Origin: an uncultured Pirellulaceae bacterium
GTDB taxonomy: Bacteria; Planctomycetota; Planctomycetia; Pirellulales; Pirellulaceae
Length of the DNA: 46,361 nt
Direction: 5' to 3'
NCBI GenBank assembly: GCA_947258905.1
Contig: CAMYKF010000731.1
Span: 1 to 46,361 of the forward strand
The translations under genes were made by a program, and so were the position numbers. Positions 17,417 to 26,450 of this stretch are shown here, piece by piece. Each line of letters opens with the position of its first letter. The first letter of the stretch is position 1. The notes under the pieces are model-generated. The model was not told where the DNA came from, did not search any database, and saw only the letters and a program-made list of their open reading frames with translations.

Positions 17417-18115
17417 ATGAGGAAGAAGAGCCCACCTCCGGAATCCAATGGTGACGTGCCGCTGTGGTTCATGACTTACAGCGACGTGATCACGCTGATG
17501 ATGACATTTTTTATTCTGCTTTTGACTTTTGCCACCAGCGAACCGGAAAGATTTGAACAGATGAAGATATCAGTTTTTGGTGCCAGCGGAGCGACGGGAC
17601 TGGTCGACGAAAAGCCGGAAGGAATTGAAAAGGACTCATGGGCACTGCGTGTCCGGCCCCGCGCCAGCCGCTTGACCAGCCGCGGATCGGAAGTGCCGCC
17701 CGTCGAACGCGACGCACCCCGGGAATCCCTCGACAAAGGCCTGAAGGGTCTGGAGCAAGATCAGGAAAGGCAGATCGTCAACGTTCTGACGATTGTTTTG
17801 CCAGGCAATTCCCTGGGGACCCCGCAGGGTGAGTTGTACGACTTTGGTGAACACAACATGAAAATGCTGGCCAACATGATGCGTGTTCGATCCTGGCAGG
17901 CAACATTTGAAATTTCCGCCGACTACCAGCTGAATCGGGCACTGGCCTGTATGCAGTTCATGTATCACGACCTCGGTATCGGGCCCGAACAGGTCGCCGT
18001 AAGCCGGGATGAATTTGCTGACATCGCGAACGACGACATTCGCATCATTCTGAGAAATTTCAAAAACCGCTCCCATGTCCAAACGCAATCGCAAACCGCC
18101 GAGCAAGCCCAGTAA
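17417..18115 (+). CDS. motB: MotB-like stator subunit, copy 1
   Basis: A 232-residue protein with a single membrane helix PLWFMTYSDVITLMMTFFILLL at about 15-37. Asp23 (YSD) is in the position of the proton-carrying Asp of MotB. A linker of about 100 residues follows and then an OmpA-like region from about 145 (LYDFGEHNMKMLANMM, then LNRALACMQFMYHDLG), which is weakly conserved and lacks the clear peptidoglycan-binding signature. It is 17 bp after motA; its end overlaps the next motB-like gene by 41 bp. Confidence 0.88.
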   Translation: MRKKSPPPESNGDVPLWFMTYSDVITLMMTFFILLLTFATSEPERFEQMKISVFGASGATGLVDEKPEGIEKDSWALRVRPRASRLTSRGSEVPPVERDAPRESLDKGLKGLEQDQERQIVNVLTIVLPGNSLGTPQGELYDFGEHNMKMLANMMRVRSWQATFEISADYQLNRALACMQFMYHDLGIGPEQVAVSRDEFADIANDDIRIILRNFKNRSHVQTQSQTAEQAQ

Positions 18116-18815
18116 CGCCTATCTGATCTCGTTCGGCGACACAATGACGGCCATGCTGGCCTTTTTCATTGTGCTCAACACGCTGGCCAAGGAACAAACA
18201 GGTGCCAACCTGCATGCCGGGACCGGTTCCTTTGTTACGGCAATCAACTCCATGGGCTTGCCCGGGCTGTTTGCCGGTGACACGTCCAAACGGGTGCACC
18301 AGATGCAGGACGCCAGTCCCAAATACGTCGTCAATGATAGTGACCAGACGAGTGAGGGCGCTGGTGAAGGACCAGATGAAGAGGACAACCAGTTGCGTGT
18401 ACTGGACCGCGATGCCGAGAACATGCAACGTGTGATCGTCGAGCTGGAGCAGCAATTCGATGTGCAACTGACCTCGCTGGAGACCAGCTCGGTGGCATTC
18501 GACCTGTTTGAAAAGCTGGGCACAGGAGATGAGATTCTGCCAGACTCGGCTCGCAAGGTGCTGATTCAGTCAATTGGTACCATGTCGCGGCCCGCTTATC
18601 GCATGGAGGTCAACGTCTGGTCACCCACACCCAGTGCCAGCGCATTGAAACGATCGACCGAATCGGCATTCCTCATCCGTCAGGCCATTCGCCGCGAGTT
18701 TCCCTTGCTCACGCGTCGCGATGACGCCATCAGGGCCACCGCCAATCTGTGGCCGCACAGCGATGAACGCCGCCCCGTCATGTCAATCACGCTGATCAAG
18801 GAAACCACCGAGTGA
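18075..18815 (+). CDS. MotB-like stator subunit, copy 2
   Basis: A 246-residue protein with the same plan as the gene before it: a basic N terminus, one membrane helix (LISFGDTMTAMLAFFIVLNTLA, about 17-38) with the key Asp at 22, an acidic linker, and an OmpA-like C-terminal half (LPDSARKVLIQSIG, then SALKRSTESAFLIRQAI). The two MotB-like proteins are quite different outside the helix, so this is not a recent duplication. Together with one MotA they could form a heterodimer of B subunits or alternative stators. It overlaps copy 1 by 41 bp, so the two are translated from one transcript. Confidence 0.82.
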   Translation: MSKRNRKPPSKPSNAYLISFGDTMTAMLAFFIVLNTLAKEQTGANLHAGTGSFVTAINSMGLPGLFAGDTSKRVHQMQDASPKYVVNDSDQTSEGAGEGPDEEDNQLRVLDRDAENMQRVIVELEQQFDVQLTSLETSSVAFDLFEKLGTGDEILPDSARKVLIQSIGTMSRPAYRMEVNVWSPTPSASALKRSTESAFLIRQAIRREFPLLTRRDDAIRATANLWPHSDERRPVMSITLIKETTE

Positions 18816-18848
18816 GGGACAGGCGGCATCCATGCAGTGCCCGGCGAT

Positions 18849-19169
18849 CTAGCCGGCTTCGCGTTGCTTTTTCCGGAAATGCGGCGCGGGCACTGCGGGC
18901 GAATGGCCTTGCAGGCGAATCGTGTCGACGGTGCGTCGAGATCCGAGGATGGCAATGGCATGTTCAACGCGGGAAATCTGGTTGCGCAAGGCAAATTCGG
19001 GCGAATTGGCCCGGTGCAACAATGCATCGGACAGTCCGGGAATCTCGCGAATCAGCGCCAGCATCTGCTCCATCTCGGTATGGGGCGATTGCGCCAATTC
19101 CTCGAGACTGCGCAGACGATGGCTGATGACTTCAGCAGTTTCCTGGCTTGGGGTTGCCTGACTCTCCAT
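18849..19169 (-). CDS. Short HDOD-like protein
   Basis: A 106-residue protein. Residues about 18-92 match the first half of an HDOD domain: LEELAQSPHTEMEQMLALIREIPGLSDALLHRANSPEF, then the helix ISRVEHAIAILGSRRTVDTIRLQ. The second half, which contains the degenerate HD-like core, is absent, and a basic tail follows. It could be a shortened functional regulator or a decayed gene; the ORF is intact and has good codon character. It is the last gene of the leftward flgF-flgL run, 17 bp after flgL, and its stop codon sits inside a short CCGGC/GCCGG stem (18841-18856). Confidence 0.65.
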   Translation of the reverse strand: MESQATPSQETAEVISHRLRSLEELAQSPHTEMEQMLALIREIPGLSDALLHRANSPEFALRNQISRVEHAIAILGSRRTVDTIRLQGHSPAVPAPHFRKKQREAG

Positions 19170-19186
19170 AATCCCTACCCAAATAT

Positions 19187-20638
19187 CTAACCCAGAAAAT
19201 CCAGCAAGTTGTTACTTTGCAGAATCGACAGCGCTGCGTAGTTGAATTGCATCGTCGTTTGCAGAGTCTGCATTTCCACAATGACGGCCGCCAGATCCGC
19301 CGACTCCTGTTTGTTTAGTCGCGATTTCAAATCGAGTTGATGGTCCTCGTTTCGAGCAGCCAGCTGTTCAAGATCCTGCAACGCGACGGACTGTTCGCCG
19401 ACGTGATCCAGCAAGTGGCTGCTGAGGCGTTCCAGATCCACCGCTCGGCGTTCAAATGCACGGTTCAGTTCCGCATCGTCGAAATGTCGGTTATTCAGCA
19501 AATCATCTTTTAGCTCCAGCAAGACCGTGATTGCATCCGCCGTTCCCGTGAACTCGATAGATTCCGTGCCGGTAAACCGGATGCCGGATGAATCGATATT
19601 GGCGACGCGCCCCGACAATTCGCTGCTTACCACCTGGTTCGAGGAAAAGTCAATATCGGTTGTAGTCTGGCCGCCGTCAGTCGATAGAGTACCGCTGGCT
19701 GACAAAGGGACATCGCCGGAGAATCCCGCAAGCACGGCGGTTGTGTCAATAAACACCACCTCGCCCAGAGGACCTGTCACACGCAGGTTGGTGTCCGTTG
19801 ATTCCCAGTCGACCGCCGCGCCGCCGTTAAGCGAAACACGGCCTGACGTGCCGTTACCGCTGATGTCCTCGATCGTCAGCCGATGATCTCCCATGGATCC
19901 GATGACGGTATCACCCGCTAAGCTATCTGTGCCTGGCGTGATGCCTGATCCGGCGCGGTAGATAGTGGCACTGTGTTGAACGAGCAGGTTCGTACGGCCA
20001 ATTTCGCTGTCGGTACCTGTGCCCGCCTGGGCGCCGGTAGCACCCAGAAACAGGGACTCGCCGCGTGCAGCAGCCTGAAACACCTCAACCCCGGTAAAGG
20101 TAGAGCGGATGGAAATGGACTCACTGATTACCGTTTCGGCGTTCTGTTGAGCACCGGCGTAAACGACCAGCGGAATCGCCAGGCCTGAATCCTCGAGCAG
20201 CTCGAACGGCCGGGTCTCAAACGCGGTCCCTGAATAAAGATAACGACCCTGATCGCGGGAATTGGCGGTGGCCACCAGTTGGTCGATGATGCCGTCGACT
20301 TCGGCAGCCAGAGCGGCACGGTCGGATTGCCCGAACGACTGCGGGGCGTCCAGTGCAATCTGTTTCGCGCGGTTGATCAGGTTGTTGACCTCCAACAGGC
20401 GACTGACGCTGGTGTTCAGGGGCTGCTGCAACTCGGCAATGCGCAGATTTTGCGTTTCCAGCTGGCCCAGCGCACGATTCAGCGTCCGGATCGATCTGGT
20501 CACGACCGGGTTTTCCGACGGCGTCGAGTATTGCAGGCCGGACGAAGCCTGCTGCTGCAGCGTCGCCATGCGAGTCAGGTGGTTGCGGTTTTGATAGATG
20601 GCCGTGCGGGACATCGACAGGGGCGTTATTCGAAACAT
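19187..20638 (-). CDS. flgL: FlgL, hook-filament junction protein 2
   Basis: A 483-residue protein. The N terminus MFRITPLSMSRTAIYQNRNHLTRMATLQQQASSG is typical of FlgL, and the C terminus (AVIVEMQTLQTTMQFNYAALSILQSNNLLDFLG) is flagellin-like. The middle 300 residues, rich in Gly, Ser and Thr, form the variable outer domains. It joins the hook (with FlgK) to the flagellin filament. It starts 4 bp after the flgK stop. Confidence 0.94.
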   Translation of the reverse strand: MFRITPLSMSRTAIYQNRNHLTRMATLQQQASSGLQYSTPSENPVVTRSIRTLNRALGQLETQNLRIAELQQPLNTSVSRLLEVNNLINRAKQIALDAPQSFGQSDRAALAAEVDGIIDQLVATANSRDQGRYLYSGTAFETRPFELLEDSGLAIPLVVYAGAQQNAETVISESISIRSTFTGVEVFQAAARGESLFLGATGAQAGTGTDSEIGRTNLLVQHSATIYRAGSGITPGTDSLAGDTVIGSMGDHRLTIEDISGNGTSGRVSLNGGAAVDWESTDTNLRVTGPLGEVVFIDTTAVLAGFSGDVPLSASGTLSTDGGQTTTDIDFSSNQVVSSELSGRVANIDSSGIRFTGTESIEFTGTADAITVLLELKDDLLNNRHFDDAELNRAFERRAVDLERLSSHLLDHVGEQSVALQDLEQLAARNEDHQLDLKSRLNKQESADLAAVIVEMQTLQTTMQFNYAALSILQSNNLLDFLG

Positions 20639-20642
20639 CAGC

Positions 20643-22607
20643 CTACCTCACCATATTCATTAGCTCGGCGAGCGTTTCATCGATCGCGGTGATCACGCGA
20701 GTCGCGGCCTGAAAGGAGCGTTGATACTGCAACATCAAGACCATTTCCTCGTTTGGATCCACGCCGGAAATTGCTTCGCGTTCCCTGAGCAGGGAATTGT
20801 CATAGACAGCAAGGTCCGTCTGCATAAACGTCAGTTCATTGACCTCGATCGCGATATCCGCGGTCATGCCGTCAACAAAATCTTCAAACGAAAGACTGTC
20901 GGCAACCAAAGGCTGCTGACGAAGACGTAGCATCCGCTCAATGTTGCTGCCATCGCCAGCGTGGAGAGTCCGTCCCGCGGCAAGCCGATCCGGATGATCG
21001 GAAATCTCGGCTGACACGCGAATATCACCTGCCCGAGTACCCTCAAAGAATGTATTCAGGCCAAGGCCGACCAGCAGCCGTGACGTATCCGCGTCGGCAA
21101 CTGCAAACACCTCAAACGAATCCTTGTCTCCTAGCTGTCCGGACTCAATGGCCAGCGAAACACCGTCTCCCACGTCGATGACCGAGCCAGGTTCATAGCC
21201 CCGACCCAGATTGAATTCCGACAAGACCTGACCCGATTCGTCCAGGACACCGAGGCTGAGCGACTCCGACACGCCCACCTGACCGCTGCCGATCACTTCG
21301 AACCGCAAAGTCCGATTGTCTGTTCCCTGGTAAACTCCCGAAAACGCAATCAATGCATCGCCGGATACCCCGCTACGATCCGGTGCGTCGGGCAGCTGAC
21401 CCGCAAAATCAAAGCCATATCCTGGCTCGGCAAGAATTGACAACGCGTTGGTGTCAGGATTGATGACCGCCTGCAAATGCGGCAGTTGGCTGATTTCATC
21501 TGCGATGTCCTGCAGGGATTGAGTATTGGGATCGATCGAAATGCGGTTCTGGCTAATGCCTCCCTCGGGATCGTGAATCGACACGAACAATTCGCCGCGT
21601 GCGATGTCAAACGGCAACCCGGCATCGGTCAGTGGCAATGACGCATCCCGGACGACACGGTGTGTGGTGAGCAAGTTAAAAGGTCCGGACGCGCTGACGC
21701 CGGTGGACTGAACATGATCGAGTTCCTGAATCAGTGTGGCCGCCAGTTCATCCAGCTGTTGCTGGAGGGCGGGTATCAAGTCATTTAGCGCTTGCGCGCT
21801 GGCCGCCAGCCGGCCGCCGCCAAATTCGAGTGGAGTGGTGCCATCCGGCCTTGTGAACGTCACCGTGCCATCGTTGAGGTAATGGGCCTCGATCGCGAAG
21901 GTTGTATGCGAAATCGAAACGTGATTTTGGGCAAACTGGTAGGCGAAGCCTCGTTCCCGGGGTAATGCCACAATATCGATGGATTCGGCGATCTCGTTGA
22001 CCAATTGCTGATGTGCATCCAGCAGGCTGTTGGGCTGCTGCCCGGCCGCCTGGGCCTGCGTGATTTGACGGTCCAGTCGGGACAGCGCCTCCAGCTGGCG
22101 ATTCACCGATTCGATCTCCTGGTCAATATCCTGCCGAGTGGCGGTTTGCAGGCTTCCCAGATCAGCGGTAATCGAGTTCAGTTCATTCGCCAGAGTTCGC
22201 GACTTGTTGATGACGACGTGTCGCCGGGTGCCGTTGTCAGGCTGACCCTGCCACGCGTGCAATTCGTCAAAGAACTGTTGCAGTCGCTCATTTAGCGATC
22301 CAGCGGAAGGGCTCAAACGACGCTCCACCTGACTGGCGATATTCAGCGCCTGATCAACCTGACTGAGGCTGGCAATATTACGCGTCAGTGCCGATTCCAC
22401 AGCGCGACTGGCAATCTGGTTAATCCGACTGATGCTGGCGCCGGTGCCTCGCCAGAATTGGCCATCATACAGTGGCTGATCCTCTACTTGCCGGACGGTC
22501 TGGCGATGGTAACCCGGTGTGTTGGCGTTGGCGATGTTGTTGGCCACGATATCCATCGCCAGTTGACTGCTGCGCAGCGCGGACAGTCCGGCATTGAAGC
22601 TGAACAT
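20643..22607 (-). CDS. flgK: FlgK, hook-filament junction protein 1
   Basis: A 654-residue protein, at the longer end of the family. N terminus MFSFNAGLSALRSSQLAMDIVANNIANANTPGYHRQ carries the axial-protein signature. A long coiled segment follows (about 95-230), then a variable beta-rich middle, and the C-terminal helix ISGVDPNEEMVLMLQYQRSFQAATRVITAIDETLAELMNMV, which is diagnostic for FlgK. It is the first junction protein between hook and filament. It starts directly after flgN (2-bp gap), the chaperone for FlgK/FlgL. Confidence 0.96.
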   Translation of the reverse strand: MFSFNAGLSALRSSQLAMDIVANNIANANTPGYHRQTVRQVEDQPLYDGQFWRGTGASISRINQIASRAVESALTRNIASLSQVDQALNIASQVERRLSPSAGSLNERLQQFFDELHAWQGQPDNGTRRHVVINKSRTLANELNSITADLGSLQTATRQDIDQEIESVNRQLEALSRLDRQITQAQAAGQQPNSLLDAHQQLVNEIAESIDIVALPRERGFAYQFAQNHVSISHTTFAIEAHYLNDGTVTFTRPDGTTPLEFGGGRLAASAQALNDLIPALQQQLDELAATLIQELDHVQSTGVSASGPFNLLTTHRVVRDASLPLTDAGLPFDIARGELFVSIHDPEGGISQNRISIDPNTQSLQDIADEISQLPHLQAVINPDTNALSILAEPGYGFDFAGQLPDAPDRSGVSGDALIAFSGVYQGTDNRTLRFEVIGSGQVGVSESLSLGVLDESGQVLSEFNLGRGYEPGSVIDVGDGVSLAIESGQLGDKDSFEVFAVADADTSRLLVGLGLNTFFEGTRAGDIRVSAEISDHPDRLAAGRTLHAGDGSNIERMLRLRQQPLVADSLSFEDFVDGMTADIAIEVNELTFMQTDLAVYDNSLLREREAISGVDPNEEMVLMLQYQRSFQAATRVITAIDETLAELMNMVR

Positions 22608-22609
22608 AA

Positions 22610-23140
22610 CTAGCAGTCCGTTTTGAGGATATTGGTCGCGTCCTGAGGCGAAAGCCGGCCGGAAGAGGAATAAGTCGGTGCACCAGGTTTCTGGTCCATC
22701 AGTTCCATGGCGATTTGGTGATACAAATCCAGCGACTGGCGGATTAGAAAAGACTGGGTACGGTTGTGTTTTTGAATCGTGGACTCCAATTCCTTGAGGC
22801 GAGCCCGTTGCTGACGAATCGTTTGCGAATGCCCGGCATCCAGCCCGTCCAGCAGTGCACGAACGGTGGCCTGGTCAGCCGGGACTCCCAGATAATCTCC
22901 CAGTACCGTTTTCAGTTCACCCCGCTCCCGGGTCAGCTGCTCCGATTGCCGGGCCAGCGATTGCATGGGGTCGTTTCCCGAGAGTGATTCCGTCAACGTG
23001 GGCGGTAAACCCAGCTGACCGTAGATCGAGTTGGCGAAGTCGATGTAACGCTCAAGCAGTTCAATTTCACGCGACAGATGAGTGATACATTGACGCGCTA
23101 CGTCATGCTTGCTGATGTTTCGGTTTTGTTTTTCGTTCAT
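22610..23140 (-). CDS. flgN: FlgN-like export chaperone
   Basis: A 176-residue, mainly helical protein between flgJ and flgK, the usual place of the FlgK/FlgL chaperone. The helical segments CITHLSREIELLERYIDFAN and LARQSEQLTRERGELKTVLGDYLGVPA fit FlgN; the C-terminal part is a charged coiled coil followed by the FlgN-type tail QKPGAPTYSSSGRLSP. The start ATG 23140 overlaps the flgJ stop (ATGA). Confidence 0.82.
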   Translation of the reverse strand: MNEKQNRNISKHDVARQCITHLSREIELLERYIDFANSIYGQLGLPPTLTESLSGNDPMQSLARQSEQLTRERGELKTVLGDYLGVPADQATVRALLDGLDAGHSQTIRQQRARLKELESTIQKHNRTQSFLIRQSLDLYHQIAMELMDQKPGAPTYSSSGRLSPQDATNILKTDC

Positions 23141-23475
23141 GGCATTTCGGCGGGACTTTCTGCCCGCGGGCTGTTAGTCAGGGATTGCTCCAGCAACTGG
23201 CCGATGCCCAGGGAATCGCTGCCGGCCAGATGCTGGCTCATAAACAGGTCAAACATGCTGCCAAACGTATCGGAGCGATCACCGGCGAACATGCCGTCTT
23301 CCGATACGGTCGTGCGCATGGTCTTTAGCAGCATGGCCAGGAACACACTCTCGAATTCCGTGCTGACCGCTGCTGCCGAGTCAGGGTCCTGTGCGGCTGC
23401 CGTCAGGTTGCCGGGGATTCCCCCCTGAATCAGGCTGCCTGCGGGCAATCCGTTGCCGATTCCCTGTATGTCCAA
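23137..23475 (-). CDS. flgJ: FlgJ-like rod-binding protein, no muramidase
   Basis: A 112-residue protein corresponding to the N-terminal rod-binding half of FlgJ: STEFESVFLAMLLKTMRTTVSEDGMFAGDRSDTFGSMFDLFMSQHLAGSDSLGIGQLL. The peptidoglycan-hydrolase domain found in many proteobacterial FlgJ proteins is missing, as in a number of other phyla, so another enzyme must open the wall for the rod. It overlaps flgN by 4 bp. Confidence 0.88.
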   Translation of the reverse strand: MDIQGIGNGLPAGSLIQGGIPGNLTAAAQDPDSAAAVSTEFESVFLAMLLKTMRTTVSEDGMFAGDRSDTFGSMFDLFMSQHLAGSDSLGIGQLLEQSLTNSPRAESPAEMP

Positions 23476-23494
23476 TTGATTGCTCCGTTAAGAA

Positions 23495-24751
23495 TTACTG
23501 AAACTGCAGCTTGGCGTGCAACGCTCCGGATGCCTTGAGCTGTTGAAATATTGAACTCAGATCGCGTGGCGTCACACCCAGCGCATTAAGCGCACGAGCC
23601 AGTTCGCCGACGGTAACCGCCTGATCGATAACGTTTAGCGGGGAGGAGCCTTCGAAAACATCGATGCTGGTGCGCGGTACCACGGCTGTCACGCCGTCGG
23701 AAAACGGTGCAGGTTGGGAGACCTGCGGTGATTCACCCGTGATGACTGACAGATTGGCGTGACTGATGGCCACGCGAGACAGGCGTACATTTTCTCCAAT
23801 CACCACAGTGCCGGTGCGCTCGTTGATCACTACTCGTGCTTCTTCGTCGGGAATCACGCGAATGGACTGAACCAGCGCAATGAATTGTTGCGGCACGTGT
23901 CCATGACTATGCGGAACCAGCACATCCACGGATCCCGCATCAAAGACGCGGGCATGACCGGACCAGAATTCATTGATCGCCCCGACTATTCGTGACGCCG
24001 TTTCCAAGCCGGGTGACTGCAGAATCAGACGAAACTCGGACACCGATTGCATGTCGGCCCGAGACACCGTTTTTTCGATCGTGGCGCCATTGGCGACGCG
24101 GCCGGTCGTTGGATGATTTTGCTGAACCGAAGCGGCATCCCCCGAGAAACTGAAACCGCCAACCGAAATTGGACCGTTGGCAATTGCGTAGACTTCGCCG
24201 TCGACTCCATAAAGTGGTGTCAGCATCAACACGCCGCCCTGCAAACTGGAGGCGTCGTCGAATGTCGACACCAGCACGTCGATCGGATTGCCGACCTTGT
24301 GTTGCATCACATCGACTTCGGCCGTTACGGTGACCACTGACAAATTGTCGGTTTTATCGAGTGCGTTAAGCCGAATGGCGGCGCGCTGTTCGGGACTGGC
24401 ACGCAAATCAAAGCGTTCCAGCATGTTCAGCGCAAACTGACGTGTAACCGGATTCTTGCTGCCAGTGCCGTTGAGTCCAGTGACCAGTCCCATCCCGGTC
24501 AGCTTGTTGGTTCGATAGCCTTGCAGTCGTGTAATGTCCCTGATACGAACTCCCGTTGAGTGCGACACAGGAATAGCAACCGGAGCAGGCGTGACCGGTG
24601 CAGCTTGCAGTGACATGGGAGCCGGCAGGGTCTCCAGTGCCCGTGGCTGAGTTGACTGGGCACAGCAACTGGCAGCAAGCAGCCAGCTCAGCAATGCGAA
24701 AAGAACCGCTGACAGCGGCCAGCAGGTCGTGTTGGCAGGGATTTTGGACAT
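23495..24751 (-). CDS. flgI: FlgI, P-ring protein
   Basis: A 418-residue protein with a Sec signal peptide (LSAVLFALLSWLLAASCCAQ) and the FlgI fold. Key segments are RIRDITRLQGYRTNKLTGMGLVTGLNGTGSK, VTAEVDVMQHKVGNPIDVLVSTFDDASSLQGG, and the C-terminal VTVGELARALNALGVTPRDLSSIFQQLKASGALHAKL. FlgI forms the P ring in the peptidoglycan layer. I prefer the start at ATG 24751 (MSKIPANTT); a further ATG at 24781 would overlap flgH by 13 bp and add ten residues before the signal peptide. Confidence 0.96.
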   Translation of the reverse strand: MSKIPANTTCWPLSAVLFALLSWLLAASCCAQSTQPRALETLPAPMSLQAAPVTPAPVAIPVSHSTGVRIRDITRLQGYRTNKLTGMGLVTGLNGTGSKNPVTRQFALNMLERFDLRASPEQRAAIRLNALDKTDNLSVVTVTAEVDVMQHKVGNPIDVLVSTFDDASSLQGGVLMLTPLYGVDGEVYAIANGPISVGGFSFSGDAASVQQNHPTTGRVANGATIEKTVSRADMQSVSEFRLILQSPGLETASRIVGAINEFWSGHARVFDAGSVDVLVPHSHGHVPQQFIALVQSIRVIPDEEARVVINERTGTVVIGENVRLSRVAISHANLSVITGESPQVSQPAPFSDGVTAVVPRTSIDVFEGSSPLNVIDQAVTVGELARALNALGVTPRDLSSIFQQLKASGALHAKLQFQ

Positions 24752-24768
24752 TTCAATCTCGTTATCGA

Positions 24769-25389
24769 TCAAAATGGCCAAAACTTGTTAACCCGTCGAC
24801 CCAGCCAGCCTTGATTGGTGAAATGGGATTCCGGGCCAGCTCCTTCGTACAAGATCCGCAGTTCAGCCACGTTGCTGGACTGGACGGAATTGTCGGCCCG
24901 AATGTCATGACTGCGTACGATTCCGGAAACAGACAGGCGTTTCTGATCTCCCTCCACCAGAACATTCCTGACGCCCGCAACCACCAGATTTCCGTTGGGC
25001 AGCACATCCACCACGGTGACGGAGAAGCGGTCCTGGAACTGTCGATCGCTGGAGAAATTCACGTCTCCGTCGAATTCGCGGTCCGAGTTCACATTGAACT
25101 GTGCCGATGCAGACCCGGAAGACGGATTGCCAGCATAAGCAAAGCCAGCATTGGCTGAAGATGCTGTCTGTTTGCTCATGCCGCGTGTATCCGAGTTGGC
25201 AACGTCGGTTTCTTCCTCGATCGCAATCGTCAAGATGTCGCCGACACAGCGAGCCTTGAGGTCTTGAAACAAAAATGCCTTGCGCGAATCACGTTGTTGC
25301 CACAACGACTGGGCAGGCAAATCGGCAGCGATCAGAAACAGCGAGCCGCACGCAGTCGCGGCCAGCAAAAAACGGAATACGGAGTGCAT
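24769..25389 (-). CDS. flgH: FlgH, L-ring protein without classical lipobox
   Basis: A 206-residue protein. After an N-terminal signal sequence (FRFLLAATACGSLFLIAADLPAQS), SLWQQRDSRKAFLFQDLKARCVGDILTIAIEEETDVANS matches the core of FlgH, as does FQDRFSVTVVDVLPNGNLVVAGVRNV. FlgH forms the L ring in the outer membrane and is normally a lipoprotein. Here the only early Cys (ATAC) does not form a good lipobox, and cleavage after PAQ by signal peptidase I looks more likely. Start ATG 25389 was chosen; the frame is open to 25566 but that part lies inside flgA. Confidence 0.93.
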   Translation of the reverse strand: MHSVFRFLLAATACGSLFLIAADLPAQSLWQQRDSRKAFLFQDLKARCVGDILTIAIEEETDVANSDTRGMSKQTASSANAGFAYAGNPSSGSASAQFNVNSDREFDGDVNFSSDRQFQDRFSVTVVDVLPNGNLVVAGVRNVLVEGDQKRLSVSGIVRSHDIRADNSVQSSNVAELRILYEGAGPESHFTNQGWLGRRVNKFWPF

Positions 25390-25411
25390 GTTTAACGATT
25401 CCTTGTGCGGA

Positions 25412-26431
25412 TCAGAGTTCCAATTCGATGCGGGCCGAATCGATGACACGGCCAAAGACAATTTTTTTGGAGCGTGGATTGCGCAGCGGAATGACATCGC
25501 CTGCCTTGCCGGACCGCAGCACTTCCATGCCAGACATCGTGATGCGTAATGATCCCTGCACGGCAACGACCGTCACCAGGTCGCGCGGTCGCACCAGCAC
25601 AGGGTCAGCCGAACCGGCAGCCGCGATATCGACAGCTCGTATGGTTTGCTGCGCTTGCAGTCGCCGCGTCGCGACGCCGCCGCGAACTGCAGTCGATGAC
25701 CACTGGCCATGATCGGGCCGGTCAAAAAGTCTCCGTTCAACGTGCGTGTTCTCGTCATTCAGAACTTCGTTCTTCTCGATCGGACGGCTGGTCACCAGCA
25801 CTTCGCGAAATACGGACGTGCGAGTTGCCACGCGGAGTCGTGACACCAACTGGCTGCCATCGAAGACTCCCAGCGTTACGGATTTTCGTCCGATCAGCGA
25901 ATCGGCATGGTCCAGCGGTTCGAGTGTGAGCCGGGCCGGATCAATGTCAGGCAAATCAGCAGGCACCTGCGGGCGGGAAATCAACTCGACCAGAACATCT
26001 GATTCACCAAAATTCAGACCTTGCGACACGTGACGGGAAATTGCCTGAACAATCGATTCATTGTCGAAGGCAAGTTTTCCAGGCTGAACCCGTACCTCAT
26101 GGGAACCGGTCAGCTGAAATTCCCGGGGCTTGAATCCGGCAATCAGCAAGCGAGCCAGGGCCTCGTCACGACTAATGGCTGTCGATACTCCAGCGTCGCC
26201 CACGGCAATATCAAGCCGCGACATGGCGTTACGCCTGGCCGGCTGGCCTCCATCGAGCTGAGCGAGGTCGCCCAGTGATACGACCTCTGCATCGGTGTTG
26301 ATCGTGGGACGGAGTGCAATGCGCACCGGATCCTGTCCGGTTACGGCGGTCAATGGAAGAATCACCAGTACCGACCATACCAGGACTGCACTGGCAACTC
26401 GTCGATTGCACAAAGGGAAGGTCACATCCAT
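25412..26431 (-). CDS. flgA: FlgA, P-ring assembly chaperone
   Basis: A 339-residue protein, longer than the usual 220 or so. It has an N-terminal signal peptide (VASAVLVWSVLVILPLTAVTGQ), an additional region, and in the C-terminal half the SAF-like FlgA part: VLVTSRPIEKNEVLNDENTHVERRLFD and VRPRDLVTVVAVQGSLRITMSGMEVLRSGKAGDVIPLRN. FlgA is a periplasmic chaperone for assembly of the FlgI ring. It stands directly before flgH and flgI. Confidence 0.92.
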   Translation of the reverse strand: MDVTFPLCNRRVASAVLVWSVLVILPLTAVTGQDPVRIALRPTINTDAEVVSLGDLAQLDGGQPARRNAMSRLDIAVGDAGVSTAISRDEALARLLIAGFKPREFQLTGSHEVRVQPGKLAFDNESIVQAISRHVSQGLNFGESDVLVELISRPQVPADLPDIDPARLTLEPLDHADSLIGRKSVTLGVFDGSQLVSRLRVATRTSVFREVLVTSRPIEKNEVLNDENTHVERRLFDRPDHGQWSSTAVRGGVATRRLQAQQTIRAVDIAAAGSADPVLVRPRDLVTVVAVQGSLRITMSGMEVLRSGKAGDVIPLRNPRSKKIVFGRVIDSARIELEL

Positions 26432-26450
26432 GAGCAAGGATCCGCGGAGA

